Of a stretch of DNA of 64,000 nt, positions 1 to 11,575 are shown in pieces. Origin of the DNA: Amphibalanus amphitrite (taxonomy: Eukaryota > Arthropoda > Thecostraca > Balanomorpha > Balanidae); contig NW_024882772.1 in assembly GCF_019059575.1 (NCBI RefSeq), forward strand, positions 1 through 64,000, written 5' to 3'. The notes under the pieces were generated by a model. That model searched no databases. It saw nothing but the letters and a program-made list of their open reading frames with translations, and had not been told where the DNA came from. Position 1 is the first letter of the stretch; each line of letters opens with the position of its first letter. The translations under genes and the position numbers were made by a program.

Positions 1-196
1 GCGTGGTCAACTACAGATTTCCCTCCGACGCGGTGCAACGTAAATGTTTATAAATTATCTAACTGGTCATTGAAGAGCAATCATTTAAATCATTTAATGC
101 GATCAATTTTCACCAAACAGTTGGTTTCAAAGAACGCCGAATTTCTAGTCCGGTTTGCCTTTTTCAATAGTAGGTCTACAGCTAATGAGCTTAATC

Positions 197-1059
197 ACGC
201 GCAGTGGAAGGGGGGGGGGCGGATTCCACCCACCCCTTCTGTTTTTCGCCAATAACTCGCGCCGCAAACATAGTATTAGTGCAATTTTGGCTACCTGTCC
301 AGAATTGAACTGCGGATCTTCTCGTGCAAGAAATAAAAATCGGGTCACAACTTTTCTAGTACTAGCGGTGTAAAGTCAAATCCTGCCGCCGCCGCCGCGG
401 CGCGGCGGCGGCGGCCGCGCAGCCGTTACGCGCCGCCTGAATTGTAGACTGTGCCGGGGCGGGATGGTTCCGTCTTTACATCGCGCTCCTTACCGCTGAT
501 TATATTCGATTCGGTTCAACTTTTTGAGAAGACTAAGAAATGTACAGGCAATCTTATGGTCAAAAAATTTTCAAAATCGGCCGGTAAGAACTTGTGACTT
601 ATGACTTATGAGTGTGTAAACACAAAATTGTGATTGCCGAGTTTCCCACGTCGGCCGATTCCGCTTCAGACGTCGACATCGTACCCTTAGCAGGCTTCTA
701 GCTGCCATATTTATTGTTGTATTAACTAGAAATTCACCATACATACTTACAAATGTATATTCTTTCGTATAGTGAAGGAAAAAAGAAAATCGGCCGGTAA
801 CTTTTTGAGTTATCGGCGTGTAAACGCAAAAAAAGTCGCTCATATGGCAGATTTGACCGCATTTGACCTCATTTGACCTTGAAGATGTTGACCTAGGGTC
901 ATGAAATTCACACACAACAGAGTTCCTCAGGGCTTTCACCTACTCTCCAAATTTCGTCTTTCTAGCTCCAGTGGAAGCTGAGATCTTAGGGGGGGGGGGG
1001 CGACATCCGCCCCCCCCCCCTCCACTGGGCGTATTACTCGCAACCCTTCCACTGCGCGT
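197..1059. mobile_element. MITE-like element with 14-bp terminal inverted repeats
   Basis: The ends are inverted copies of ACGCGCAGTGGAAG (197-210 and 1046-1059). Just inside each end lies a G/C homopolymer hairpin, and the interior (840-905) has clustered TGACCT half-sites. The interior also contains two related blocks starting AATCGGCCGGTAA at about 575 and 787, each followed by a GTGTAAAC-type motif. There is no transposase frame. A target duplication was not resolved, so the superfamily is open; the organisation resembles the TTAA elements at 4880 and 7431. Confidence 0.5.
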
Positions 1060-2350
1060 AGCCAGGAGCCTGCCACTAATAGGGTTAAGCTCTGCAATAG
1101 TCTTATAGATTTCATCGATTTATGGAAGTGAGAGCAGTTTGAATTATGATTGTTTCGAGGCCAAGGTCATGCAAGATCAAACGTTAGCAAGGACGTTCTA
1201 TGAATTCCACTAAAATCAGCTTTAACTACCCAGTGTACTTGGACTCGTAGATACTATTAATCTTTGTATCCTTGTAATAAGCAAAATGGACGTCATATTA
1301 AAGAGCATCTTACCTATGAATACAACGTAAGGGCACTATGACTATTTTTAAAATCCCATTATGTCAGTTAAAGTTATGTGAGGTCAGCTTAAGGTATTCC
1401 TTGACTTCTTCCGAACAAAACGAATAAATAGCACTTGACGCGACTCATAAACACAAGCATCTTTTGACTTTATAACGTGTTTATGTGTAACGTTACAGTG
1501 CACCTTTTTGCATTTGAATTCAACCATTCGCCATAACTGTTTGAGGAGCCCTTTCGACAATCCGCATTGAGCACAACTATTCCGGTGTGGTGCGTTTCAT
1601 TTCAGCCATTGAGCAAAACAGATTGAACACTGAAATGAGCGATCTGCAAAACAGTTTAACAGTTCGCCAGACTTCGGCATAGAGGGAGCCAGCTCGGCAT
1701 ATGACGACTACGTTCGACCATTGACGATTTGTTTTGCACAATGTCGAGCCATTCGCTCAATGTCGAGTTGTAGAGGAAGATCGCCGAATAGTTTTGCACA
1801 ATGGTGATTCTTTGTGACCAACCGCCCATTTGTAGCGCCACCTATATGGCGAATGTGTACAAACGTTTTGCCCAATGGTCAAAAGCTAACGCAAAAAGGT
1901 GTAGTGTTTATGGCGGAAAGCTGCTCTTCTGGTAGTTGAGCCGTAAATAGAACTCGACATCTCGCTCACGGGTCATTTCAACCAGAGATCCTTAAATGGA
2001 CGAAGTTATTTGTGCATTGAATATAAACAAAATTTAAACGGAGGCTAAAAAAGTATTTTTCAACGTCAATTTACTTCCTTGTGTAGGTACTTGTATGGTG
2101 TATGAAGTTAGGTCAGATCTAGTTGCATATCCGCACTCATCTTTAGACACGAACACAAACCTGGGGGAAGTGCCTAAAGTGTTTATCTTTGCCAGCGACT
2201 TGCAAGGATCCCCGTTCGGCAGCCATTGTTTGGCAAGAGGATCCCGATCCTTGACAGGCAGCTTGTTTTTAGGGCGTATCTTTACGAAAACACTACCATT
2301 GATAACAACATCAATGACGAATACTGATCACTTGATCAGTATGCACTTAC
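1060..2350. other. No gene recognised
   Basis: AT-rich sequence with many stops in all frames. A loosely repeated GCCATTGAGCAAAAC / TTTTGCACAATG motif recurs between about 1600 and 1880 in both orientations, suggesting a diverged repeat. Nothing else can be supported. Confidence 0.5.
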
Positions 2351-2393
2351 CGATCTCCAGAGCGCGGGAGCAGGCCCGACGGCCAGGCGGCAT
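2351..2393 (-). CDS. Possible first coding exon of a minus-strand gene
   Basis: On the minus strand an ATG at 2393-2391 sits in a very strong Kozak context (GCCGCAGCCATGC) and opens a 14-codon frame (MPPGRRACSRALEI plus one base). The frame runs straight into a consensus donor GTAAGT (complement of 2345-2350). The sequence upstream on this strand (2394-2700) is GC-rich, as a promoter and 5' leader would be. No later exon was recognised between 1 and 2344, so the product is unknown. It could equally be a chance ATG-donor pair. The evidence is only the two signals and the GC-rich flank. Confidence 0.25.
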
Positions 2394-4879
2394 GGCTGCG
2401 GCGGTCACTTCACTGCCGGCACCTTCAGTCCAATGTCCGGCCCGCTGGACAGGGTGTCGGCGACTCGTCACCTAGGCAACCGACCACCACAGTCCCCCCT
2501 CCCCCCTCCCCCACCCACCACCGAATCAATGGGCCCGTGGCCCGGCCCTGCACGGCCCGTGCATCGATGTGTCACTCTAGCCCTACTAGTCGCCGCTCCC
2601 CCAGCCCGCCGACAGGCATGCCAGTTTACACAACACACCTGTCGACTCCCTGGAAGCCACTGCTCACCCCTATGTGACGAACTTTGATGCCAGGGAAATC
2701 CCAACAGAACACCATAAACTGATTAACTCCCGACTTTAAGCCGTGTCGTGGAGGGAAGGTGATCCAGTTAATCCCCCACGTCATTCAACACCTTTAATAT
2801 GTTTCTCGAATTTCGCACATGTCAAAGTTTCACATCTGCCTTGTTTATTTGGCCGAGGTCAGAACGTCTGGTTTCACAGTTTCGAATTGCTACATTTCGT
2901 TTGGTATTGCTTTACTTCCGGAGCCTGCCTACTTAAAACTTAGCCATACAGCGAAAATCCACCGGGCTGTTGTGATTGGGCCTGCATCCGGGCCGGGCCA
3001 GGTTATAAAAAGCTACCGATCGTTCAGTGATGATGAATATTTGCATGAAAGTCCATTCCATATCAAGCTTGCGGTCGAAGCCTATTCGGCAATTCTCCTC
3101 TTCGTTCGATAATTTGCGTCGTTTAATATGAGCAGAGGTGCAAAAACCTCTTCAGCTGTCACATACTTTGCCAGTGGCACACGGACTCTGTCACGCAGCT
3201 TCCATCAACCAGGTGATGTCAGCTGACAGAGTTTACATTGAGATGACTGGATGTTACTTTTCCCTAATCTCTGAAATATTGATCATTTCTTGAATCTTAA
3301 CATATTTAGGACAGGTTCCAATGATAAGCACTCTTATTGAGCACCTTGAGACCTGACATTTATTTCTACTGTTCTTTTCTCAACAATATTCAAACATTAA
3401 AACCCTTAAAACACCTGCCTTCGGACTGAGATTATACAAATGCAATAAGTAGGTGTGCATGAACTAAAGTACTTTTAAAAGGCTAAATTATATGATAATT
3501 CACTTAAGATTAATAAAATTAAGTTGGTTTAGAGGCAGAAATGACACACAGCCTGGTACACGGCACCCTACACAATGGAAAGCATGAAAATGGGTAAGTG
3601 CCTATATGCCGCAAACCAAAAACATTGTCAAGTTTCTAACTAGATGTCAGGTATGGTCAAAGCTATGGCCTAGTTTAAAGAAGGTAAGTACCTACATTTT
3701 TGATAGGTACTGAGAATTATTAGAAAAACTTGGATTATGTAAAACATGTAGGCTCTAGCACAAACAAAAACAGGTTATTATGCAAATATAGCCTGAAGGT
3801 TGACGGAGGGGCAGCATTCGAGCTGCCCAACATTTTATTAATTTTCCCCCCAAGGTTTTGCACATAAAAATGTGATGCCAACCTTAATCTAAAATATTTC
3901 ATTGATATGATTCAAATAAAAATGTGAATGCATCCTAAATACATTTTTATCTATTTCAATTTTGACAGCAGGGTAGACAGCCAAAATTGGATTCTCATCT
4001 TCACTTATGCCAAATTTTCTGACTGAGTTTTTGTATGCTGACAGTTTTAGCTGAATCTCACCTCAAGGCTCTGTTATTTGCTATTGCTCGTCTTACATCA
4101 TGCCATCCTGGTCCACATGCTTCAAGACTGATTGAACTATAAATATCACTATCCACAGCATACATCTTGTGCTCGGGGCATACAAACAGCCCGCACATCT
4201 TGCCCGCGCAGCCGTAGTAATGCTGTTGGATCCCATACTGCCTCACCTCACCTCCCCAGCCCGGCTAAGACACTCAAAACACACTGTCACAAACTGTCAC
4301 AGCCGGCGTGACAATCCGCCAGCCCCTCGCCAACTCCACGGCCAGGCAATGGGGATTTACAATGGAGACAGCCATATAGGTATATAGGGCAGGTATATAG
4401 GGCCTTGGAGACAGCCGCCGTGTGACAGAATCCGCCGGCTTTTTGCAGCCCCCCGTAAATGCGTCCAGTTATGACGCAGCCGTTACGATTATAATCCACA
4501 GCTAATTTACTGCAAAAAGTAAACTTACTGCAAAATAACAAATGAATAAAAGTGGAGCCCCGTAGTAGCTACCTATCTTACTATTCGCAGTTTATATGGA
4601 ATATAGAACCTGACACTCTAATTGGTGTCTACTTGACTGCAATCTGTCACGTTTCATGGGCTAAAAGTGCTATCTCTGGCACATACTCTGGTTGGCGAGT
4701 TGGCAGGTTTTTGCACCTCTGAATATGAGTGCCATGCGTACAGAGGAATCCCGTCATTGCTTTAAGCAGGGCAGTTGTAAGCTTGGTATGAAACTGACTA
4801 TAGGTGCTTACTTAAGACGACGTCTCAAGAAACCGAGGGCAAGAAGGTGATAAAAACGTACAATGTTAACATATTTGCA
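2394..4879. other. No gene recognised
   Basis: 2394-2700 is GC-rich and could hold the promoter of the doubtful minus-strand exon. 2700-4879 is AT-rich, with short frames only and no recognisable protein or RNA. Confidence 0.5.
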
Positions 4880-6076
4880 TTAACCCGCGCCCTGCTGGGG
4901 GTCCTGGATTTCCACGCCCTGCTGGGGGGGGGGTGTTTGAACACCCCCCCTTGTAACTCGGCTCCTGGGCCACGTAGCGATACGCGGAAGGCGGCGTTCG
5001 AAAGAGCGTAAAAAATAATGACGAAATCACTTCGGTCAATTTTTTGGTCAGGTCAAAGGTCAGGTCACCAGAGGTCATTGAAGGCAAAATTTCGCCAATT
5101 TCCAGGTCGAATGTCGAAAATTTCCAAGAAGCCAACGCATAACTCGGGAACCAATAGAGCTACAGCGCCGCGAAAAAGCGCATTCGATAGCCCTATTAAC
5201 GCACTTTCTGAGTAATTCTCTCAGATTTGACCTAACGTCAACGGTTTTGCCTGCAGGGGGCAAAAACTGCAAAAATAGCCGATTTTTTCTAAAACAGTTT
5301 TTCTGCAATAACTTTTGACCCAAGCCTTGTACGAGCTTACTTTTACCGTCATCGTGTTCCTCTCGTCAAGACGCATCGAATGAACTATAACTTGACCTTG
5401 AAAGGTCAACTTGAAAATTTGACCTCAGGTCAAGGTCATGACCTGACCGGAAAGGGTCATGTTGCATATCAGTCGATCCGTATCGTCGAGCTGAACACAT
5501 CTAAGGCGTTTTCATCGCTCTAGCATGCCTCTATCAAAAGTTATTTGCGAAAAACTGTTAGATACCATTCGTGACCTAAGATGACCTCAGGGCATAAACA
5601 AGGGTCACGGACACCATTTTCAAGTTCAGTTGTCTAAACCACTTGTAATTCGGTGTTTGGGATTGTTTATAATGTCTTTCATCCAAAAGAGGCGCATTTC
5701 AATTTTCTCCCATTGACTTATAATGGGGAGGTCGCAAAATTGACCTGACCTTAGGTCATCGATATCAAAATTCTGAGATATACATTTTGTACATGCTATT
5801 GCTCTTAGCAATCGCTGAAAGTTTCAAAGCGATCGGTCACTCGGTGTAGCTATGACAGACATTGAAAGTTTTTATGAGGTGAGGTCACTTCAAGTGACCT
5901 GGTGACCTGACCTTGAATGACCTTGGTCTGAAATTTTAACAACATGTGTAGAATTGATGTATGATAAGGTGTACCAAAAACGGCGGCGCTCCGCGCCGCC
6001 GTTTTTGAGATATTCGCGAAAAACCACAAGGGGGGGGGTGTTCAAACACCCCCCCCCCCAGCAGGGCGCGGGTTAA
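4880..6076. mobile_element. TTAA-flanked (piggyBac-type) non-autonomous element, copy 1
   Basis: It begins TTAACCCGCGCCCTGCTGG and ends with the inverted complement CAGCAGGGCGCGGGTTAA, so TTAA borders both sides as in piggyBac insertions. Inside each end is a G-run hairpin (GGGGTGTTTGAACACCCC). The interior is rich in AGGTCA/TGACCT: a direct repeat with 1-bp spacing (5050-5062), an everted pair (5420-5432) and an inverted pair (5433-5444). A perfect 13-bp stem with a 5-nt loop lies at 5976-6006. There is no transposase. A second copy at 7431-8623 matches almost base for base. The TTAA-CCC end is typical of piggyBac; the family assignment is inference. Confidence 0.75.
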
Positions 6077-7430
6077 CAATACAAGCGAGATATGACCAAC
6101 AAGACTTTTGATTAATTCAATTACAATTACAAATAAAGGATTAACATCTGGAATGTTATGCAGAAATCAGTCAGTCGCTCCTGTAAACGCTGTCCAGCGA
6201 CAACTCTACTTTTCGCCGATAGATGTCAGCACCAGTCGCGCCTGTCTGGGTAGTCTGTTCCGCGGTACTCCTGGCCTTTCCGGTGCAGTATCAACGGACG
6301 ACAGGCCGACAGGGCCTCGCGGGAGTTCTATTATAGCCTTGGGCTCGCGACAAGACGGCCAAATGGACTGTGTTATCGCTATACATTCATTTGATGAGTT
6401 TGATGGGATCGCGGGTGAGCGGGGAAAGCAGTGAGCGGCACGGGGTCTTCTCAGTGCTTACTGCTCACCAGTCAGCGGTTCCAGGCCCAGAGCTCCTAAG
6501 GTTGTATTCAGAATCCGCTCGTCTCGCACCTGACTTCAGGCAGACACGCCAAAGGAGAACTATGAGGTGCTCCACTGTTATAAGTGCTTTCGAAACATTG
6601 TTTGCTCATACGCTTTGATGACCCTACAGAAAACGACAGTGATAGCGTCAATGGGATAAGGAGCAGCGTGAAACAGGTTGTTTTGAATGTGTTTCGGCCT
6701 TATAAACTGTCATATAAGTGCCTCAATCATGCTGACCCCTTTGATCCGGCGCCCCGGTGCCTTATGAGACGGTAATTAACGAAACTGGGTCACGAGGACT
6801 ATCGACTGCTATCGGCTTACCCCAGTGGGGGGATGGGGGAGGGGGCTGATCGCAGGCAGGAGCTAGACGATAACGACGGCTATCAGAAGCGTGCAGACAC
6901 TTAGCACTTAGCAGTAAGAACAAGTGATTGATCGCGCAGTGGCAGAGAGTCGCTAGCCAGAAGTAAGGAGGCATGAAGTTGACAGGATCCATAAGATATT
7001 CGTAATAAGCCTATACCAATTAAGATTGCCAATCCGGAATTACCATAGCACTTATGGGGGGCCGGACGGACCCCCCCCCCCGATTTTCGCGAATAAGCCG
7101 CGCAAAAAGTGGTTGATCGCAACATATTTTTTTTTGTTACTTCGAGATGATTATTTTTACACCTACGCTGAAATTTCATGACCCTGACCTAAATGACCTT
7201 TGTTTTGTGACCTGTTTCTCGAGAACATGTTTGGTCGGAATCGCGATTTGGCATAGGTATGTCAGCTCACATTATCCGCGCGTCACTAGCCTTTTTGTAA
7301 ATGTAAACGTTGAAGCCTTTGAAATGATGTTTGAACATGTATTATGGCGGATGTCAAGGTCACGTGAAGGTCAGGTCAATGCCCTTGGACCTTGGTCTGA
7401 TTTTTCGAGTCTTACATGCTTACAGCGTTC
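6077..7430. other. Non-coding; TGACCT-rich remnant at 7020-7430
   Basis: 6077-7020 shows no gene. From about 7050 there is a G/C-run hairpin (GGGGGGCCGGACGGACCCCCC type) followed by TGACCT/AGGTCA motifs at 7180-7400, the same layout as the neighbouring TTAA elements. It is probably a truncated relative into whose end copy 2 inserted. Confidence 0.4.
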
Positions 7431-8623
7431 TTAACCCGCGCCCGGCTGGTGGTCCTGGATTTCCACGCCCTGCTGGGGGGGGGGTGTTTGAACACCCCCT
7501 TGTAACTCGGCTCCTGGGCCACGTAGCGATACGCGGAAGGCGGCGTTCGAAAGAGCGTCAAAAATAATGACGAAATCACTTCGGTCAATTTTTTGGTCAG
7601 GTCAAAGATCAGGTCGCCAGAGGTCATTGAAGGCAAAATTTCGCCGATTTCCAGGTCGAATGTCGAAAGTTTCCAAGAACCCAACGCATAACTCGGGAAC
7701 CAATAGAGCTACAGCGCCGCGGAAAAGCGCATTCGATAGCCCTATTAACGCCCTTTCTGAATAATCCTCTCAAATTTGACCTAACGTCAACCGTTTTGCC
7801 TGCAGGGGGCAAAAACTGCAAAAATAGCCGATTTTTTTTCGGAAACAGTTTTTCTGCAATAACTTTTGACCCAAGCCTTGTTCGAGCTTACTTTTACCGG
7901 CATCGTGTTTCTCTCGTCAAGACGCATCGAATGAACTATAACTTGACCTTGAAAGGTCAACTTGAAAATTTGACCTCAGGTCAAGGTCATTACCTGACCG
8001 GAAAGGGTCATGTTGCATATCAGTCGATCCGTATCGTCGAGCTGAACACATCTAAGGCGTTTTCATCGCTCTAGCATGCCTCTATCACAAGTTATTTGCG
8101 AAAAACTGTTAGATACCATTCGTGACCTAAGATGACCTCAGGGCATAAAAAAGGGTCACGGACACCATTTTCATGTTCTGTGTGTCTAAACCACTTGTAA
8201 TTCGGTGTTTGGAAGTGTTTATAATGTCTTTCGTCCAAAAGAGGCGCATTTCAATTTTCTCCCATTGACTTATAATGGGGAGGTCGCAAAATTGACCTGA
8301 CCTTAGGTCATCGATATCAAAATTCTGAGATATACATTTTGTACATGCTATTGCTCTTAGCAATCGCTGAAAGTTTCAAAGCAATCGGTCACTCGGTGTA
8401 GCTATGACAGACATTGAAACTTTTTATGAGGTGAGGTCACTTCAAGTGACCTGGTGACCTGACCTTGAATGACCTTGGTCCGAAATTTTCACAACATGTG
8501 TAGAATTGATGTATGATAAGGTGTACCAAAAACGGCGGCGCTCCGCGCCGCCGTTTTTGAGATATTCGCGAAAAACCACAAGGGGGTGTTCAAACACCCC
8601 CCCTCCAGCAGGGCGCGGGTTAA
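7431..8623. mobile_element. TTAA-flanked (piggyBac-type) non-autonomous element, copy 2
   Basis: Same structure and orientation as the copy at 4880-6076: TTAACCCGCGCCC at the left, GGGCGCGGGTTAA at the right, the same interior order and the same 13-bp hairpin (8528-8558). By eye the two copies differ at only a few percent of positions plus homopolymer length. The 1-bp-spaced AGGTCA direct repeat of copy 1 has one substituted half here (AGATCA). Both copies lie within 1.4 kb of each other in the 5' flank of brp. Confidence 0.75.
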
Positions 8624-10049
8624 AATGAGTTCGAGTTAAGCACCCATTTGAACATGCCTAAAACAAAAAGAGACGATCTTAGCAAACCAGAGCTGCAGTC
8701 CATTGGTGGTTAGTATGAATCATATTTTCGCTCAAAGCCAACATCACACGCAATGTATGATTTGGTAGCTATGAGTTTCCTTCCTGGCGGCTGGCAGAAG
8801 ACAAGGCAGAACGAAGCTATCAAAGGCGGTTGGTGGGACAACCAATAGTGTCTGGTACAACCGTGAGGTGGCTCTGTCGTTCTGCAACGGAGGGTGGGCG
8901 AAGCAGCTCAGAAATGACTATGAGCCTGCCGAGTGCCATGGGAATGGGAACGGACCAATATACGCTGCGCAGCGGTTGTTTCTCATCTTCTTCCACCACG
9001 GTGTCGAAACGATTTACGATTAGGTACGAATGTCTTTTCGTTCAATGCAGAGGTGAGATGGAAGTCTCCATGACCTCGCAATGTGCCCTTGAGTTCGAGT
9101 GATGTCATCAAAAAGTTCAACTACCCGCACCTATAGGTCGCGCAATCCCATCACTTCGTATATAATAGTTTCTATCAGTTTTGTAGTCCACATATAAATT
9201 TGTAATTACTCTGATCACAAATATTGTTTGAGGTTTCGGGTGAGTAGCAAAAAGCTACCTACAAATATTGGATGTTCCCATTTGGCAGGTTCTATCAAAG
9301 ATGATGCTGGTTCTATGATACACGTTTACGCATATGATTTTACAGATTCCAGTTTCAATGAACAGGGGACGCGTTGAAAAATACATATTTGGCTGTAGGA
9401 CTGTAGGTATTTTGGATATAGGTAGTTAAATACCAGCAATACCTAAATTACAGTTTAGAGGTGTCACCTGATTTCGATGTCACTTTTGACAGGCGACCGC
9501 CCTCCATCACAGATGTCAAGGTCGGGGTCACTAGGTGACAGAATGACAGGGCCAGATAAAAAGGTCAGGAACCGTCACTGAGGAGAGTCAATCATGAGAT
9601 TCAAGAGCAAAGCCCGGGCTAGAAGCTTGTGTCCCGTCTTGTGCAAAATCATTTACTCGACATAATTAATTATATGTTGCAGGGTAAGGAGATATCCTTG
9701 AACGATCTAGTGGGCCAATGCTAATGAATCTGAGTAATTTTGTTGAAATGACCGTGAATTGTGATTGACATCATTATGCATCGACGTCACAAAGGCTCAC
9801 ATGGAGCGTAAACACGCTAAATTACATTCTTTTAACGAGAGTTAAAGGGTAATGTAATCAGGACGAGGGATTGTTAATGTGATGCCCATTGTCTACATAG
9901 GTGTAATGAAAATCAGCAGCATAGAAACAAGATCTAGATGTCTGCTCATCTCATTCCTCGTGGTGTAACATTTGTCCTGCGCCAGGCGCACTGCCGTCGT
10001 CTACGACACCCTCCCCCTCTACTCCCCTCCCCCTCCGCCACGCCCACCG
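8624..10049. other. 5' flank of brp; no gene recognised
   Basis: AT-rich, with only short frames. A few TGACCT/GGTCA motifs occur near 9515-9570. I could not identify a TATA box, initiator or upstream non-coding exon with confidence. Confidence 0.4.
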
Positions 10050-10110
10050 CAGAGGGCGGGGAGGGGCGGGGGTCCACGCACCGCTGGCATCCGTCGGGGT
10101 CAGCGGGACT
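10050..10110. promoter_or_regulatory. GC-box cluster upstream of the brp start codon
   Basis: A GGGCGGGGAGGGGCGGGGG tract lies about 200 bp before the start codon, within a GC-rich block that continues through exon A. This suits a TATA-less promoter or a 5' leader. An alternative is that the sequence just before it (CCACCGCAG) is a splice acceptor of an exon beginning here. Confidence 0.3.
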
Positions 10111-10266
10111 CCCAGGGTCGCTGGCTGTCGGCGCGTCGGCTACCGACGCCAACATAAGACGCCGCCGAGTTGCGCGTCGGTGGCCGATTGATCGTCGACG
10201 CCGCTCGGGTCGGCAGTGGTTGCCGTCGGCGCGGCCGGGCGCGCACCGGACCGCCGACGGCAGGGC

Positions 10267-10890
10267 ATGTCCGGTGAGCTGTACAGTGCACGCGAGACGA
10301 GCAGCGTCGGCGACGCGGCGGGCAGTCGCGCCAGCCCGCGGCCGCGTCGTGCGCCGCCGCCCTACCAGCAGCCGGCACCCATGGACGCGGCCGAGAGGAG
10401 TGAGCGCGGCACGCCGCGCCGGTCGCGGCCGGCCTCCCGCGGCGCCGGCGGCCGCGACACCCGCGGCCTGGACTCGGTGGATGGCGAGTACGCGCCCGTG
10501 CGCGACCCTGGTCCGTCCGAGCCGTCGGCACGTCTGGACCGACCGCTGATGGAGGACGGGCCATACGGGCCCCCGCCGCCGCCGGCCGGCCTGCCGCTAC
10601 ACCCCAGTCCCGGGGCTCCGCACCACTCGCCAGACTTCACCATGAAGCACGGCCTGACGCGAGACACCTACATCCTCGAGCTGCAGGCGCAGAACGGTGA
10701 CTTCCAGCGCGAGCTGAGCAACCTCAAACGCGAGCTGGAGCTCACGGGACAGAAGCTGGGCTCCAGCATGCACAGCATCAAGACGTTCTGGTCTCCTGAG
10801 CTGAAAAAGGAGCGTCAGATGCGCAAGGAGGAGTCGGCCAAGTACGCCATGATGGGGGAGCAGATCCAGCTACTCAACACTGAAACTCAG
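10267..10890 (+). CDS. brp: brp exon A: start codon, proline/arginine-rich N terminus, first conserved block
   Basis: The ATG at 10267 is the first after an in-frame TGA at 10189, so it fixes the start. Residues 1-130 are rich in Pro, Arg and Ser and contain the acidic patch RPLMEDGPYG, which aligns with the insect BRP N terminus. From about residue 140 comes the family's most conserved segment: THD-like TRDTYILELQAQN, then LGSSMHSIKTFWSPELKKER and the first coiled coil to LLNTETQ. This SIKTFWSPELKKER block is diagnostic for BRP/ERC. The exon is 208 codons, ends in phase 0 and is followed by GTGAGT. Overlapping long frames in other registers here are GC-rich shadows. Confidence 0.93.
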
Positions 10891-11298
10891 GTGAGTCCGG
10901 CGGCCGCCCTGCTAAGGGAACGAGGCCGAGGGTTAGATTCGGGAGTATATTGTCCGACATCTTCACAATTTTGTCGTCATTGGAAACCAGATACATGGGT
11001 AATGACCAGGGTAATGACAGTCAGATCATGTGGGCATAACTGCTTTCGGTCTTAGTATTTTTGTGTTGTTTCACGCCGTGTAGGTAGCCAACCTTATAAG
11101 TTCCGCTCGCTCTCCTCTGCTTTTCTTCATGAGAATTCTCCATTTATTTATGCAAAATGACTTTTTTGAATGTGAAGATTATTTCGCTATTTCTGGAAAA
11201 TCTCCCGTATTAGAAGCACTCACTTCAGCATCCAATTTTCGTTATCAAGCACTCCAACGCCTTCTGCTGTATTCATAAATGAATAGGTAAATACGTGC
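10891..11298. other. Start of intron A-B
   Basis: Donor GTGAGT at 10891 followed by AT-rich sequence. CGTGC at 11294-11298 is the left copy of the target duplication of the retrotransposon that follows. No gene. Confidence 0.7.
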
Positions 11299-11525
11299 TG
11301 TTATGATTCAAACATTAAAAAAGCCAAAATTCATTTATCTCATGTCTTATATTGCCTTTACTTGCAAATAACTACTCATATGCTAGATTCTACATGATTC
11401 TATTCAAAGTTCCGAATCCACCTCCCAAAATTCTCCTTTTTCACTTGCTTCGACAAAAATACACAAATCACGAGAATGCAAATCCTCGCGCTTATTCCGG
11501 CAGGGAGCTGTCGTTCGCAACGACA
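11299..11525 (-). repeat. 3' LTR of the BEL/Pao element
   Basis: 227 bp, TG...CA, identical by eye to 17115-17341. It contains the short frame that begins MPLLANNYSY, which is repeated in both LTRs and is not a gene. Confidence 0.95.
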
Positions 11526-11538
11526 TCCTCCCCCTCCC
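11526..11538 (-). promoter_or_regulatory. Polypurine tract
   Basis: Read on the minus strand this is GGGAGGGGGAGGA, directly abutting the 3' LTR. It is the expected primer for plus-strand DNA synthesis of the element. Confidence 0.8.
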
Positions 11539-11575
11539 AAGGGCTGACGACACGAGGAACGAGGTGGCAGCTCCC

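Noticed and set aside
5018-7821. Similar 60-90 codon frames present in both TTAA elements
   Set aside because: They recur only because the two DNA copies are alike; they have no domain and are disrupted relative to each other.
9938-10667. 203-, 154- and 101-codon frames overlapping exon A
   Set aside because: GC-rich shadows in other registers; only the frame with the SIKTFWSPELKKER block has family support and a splice border.
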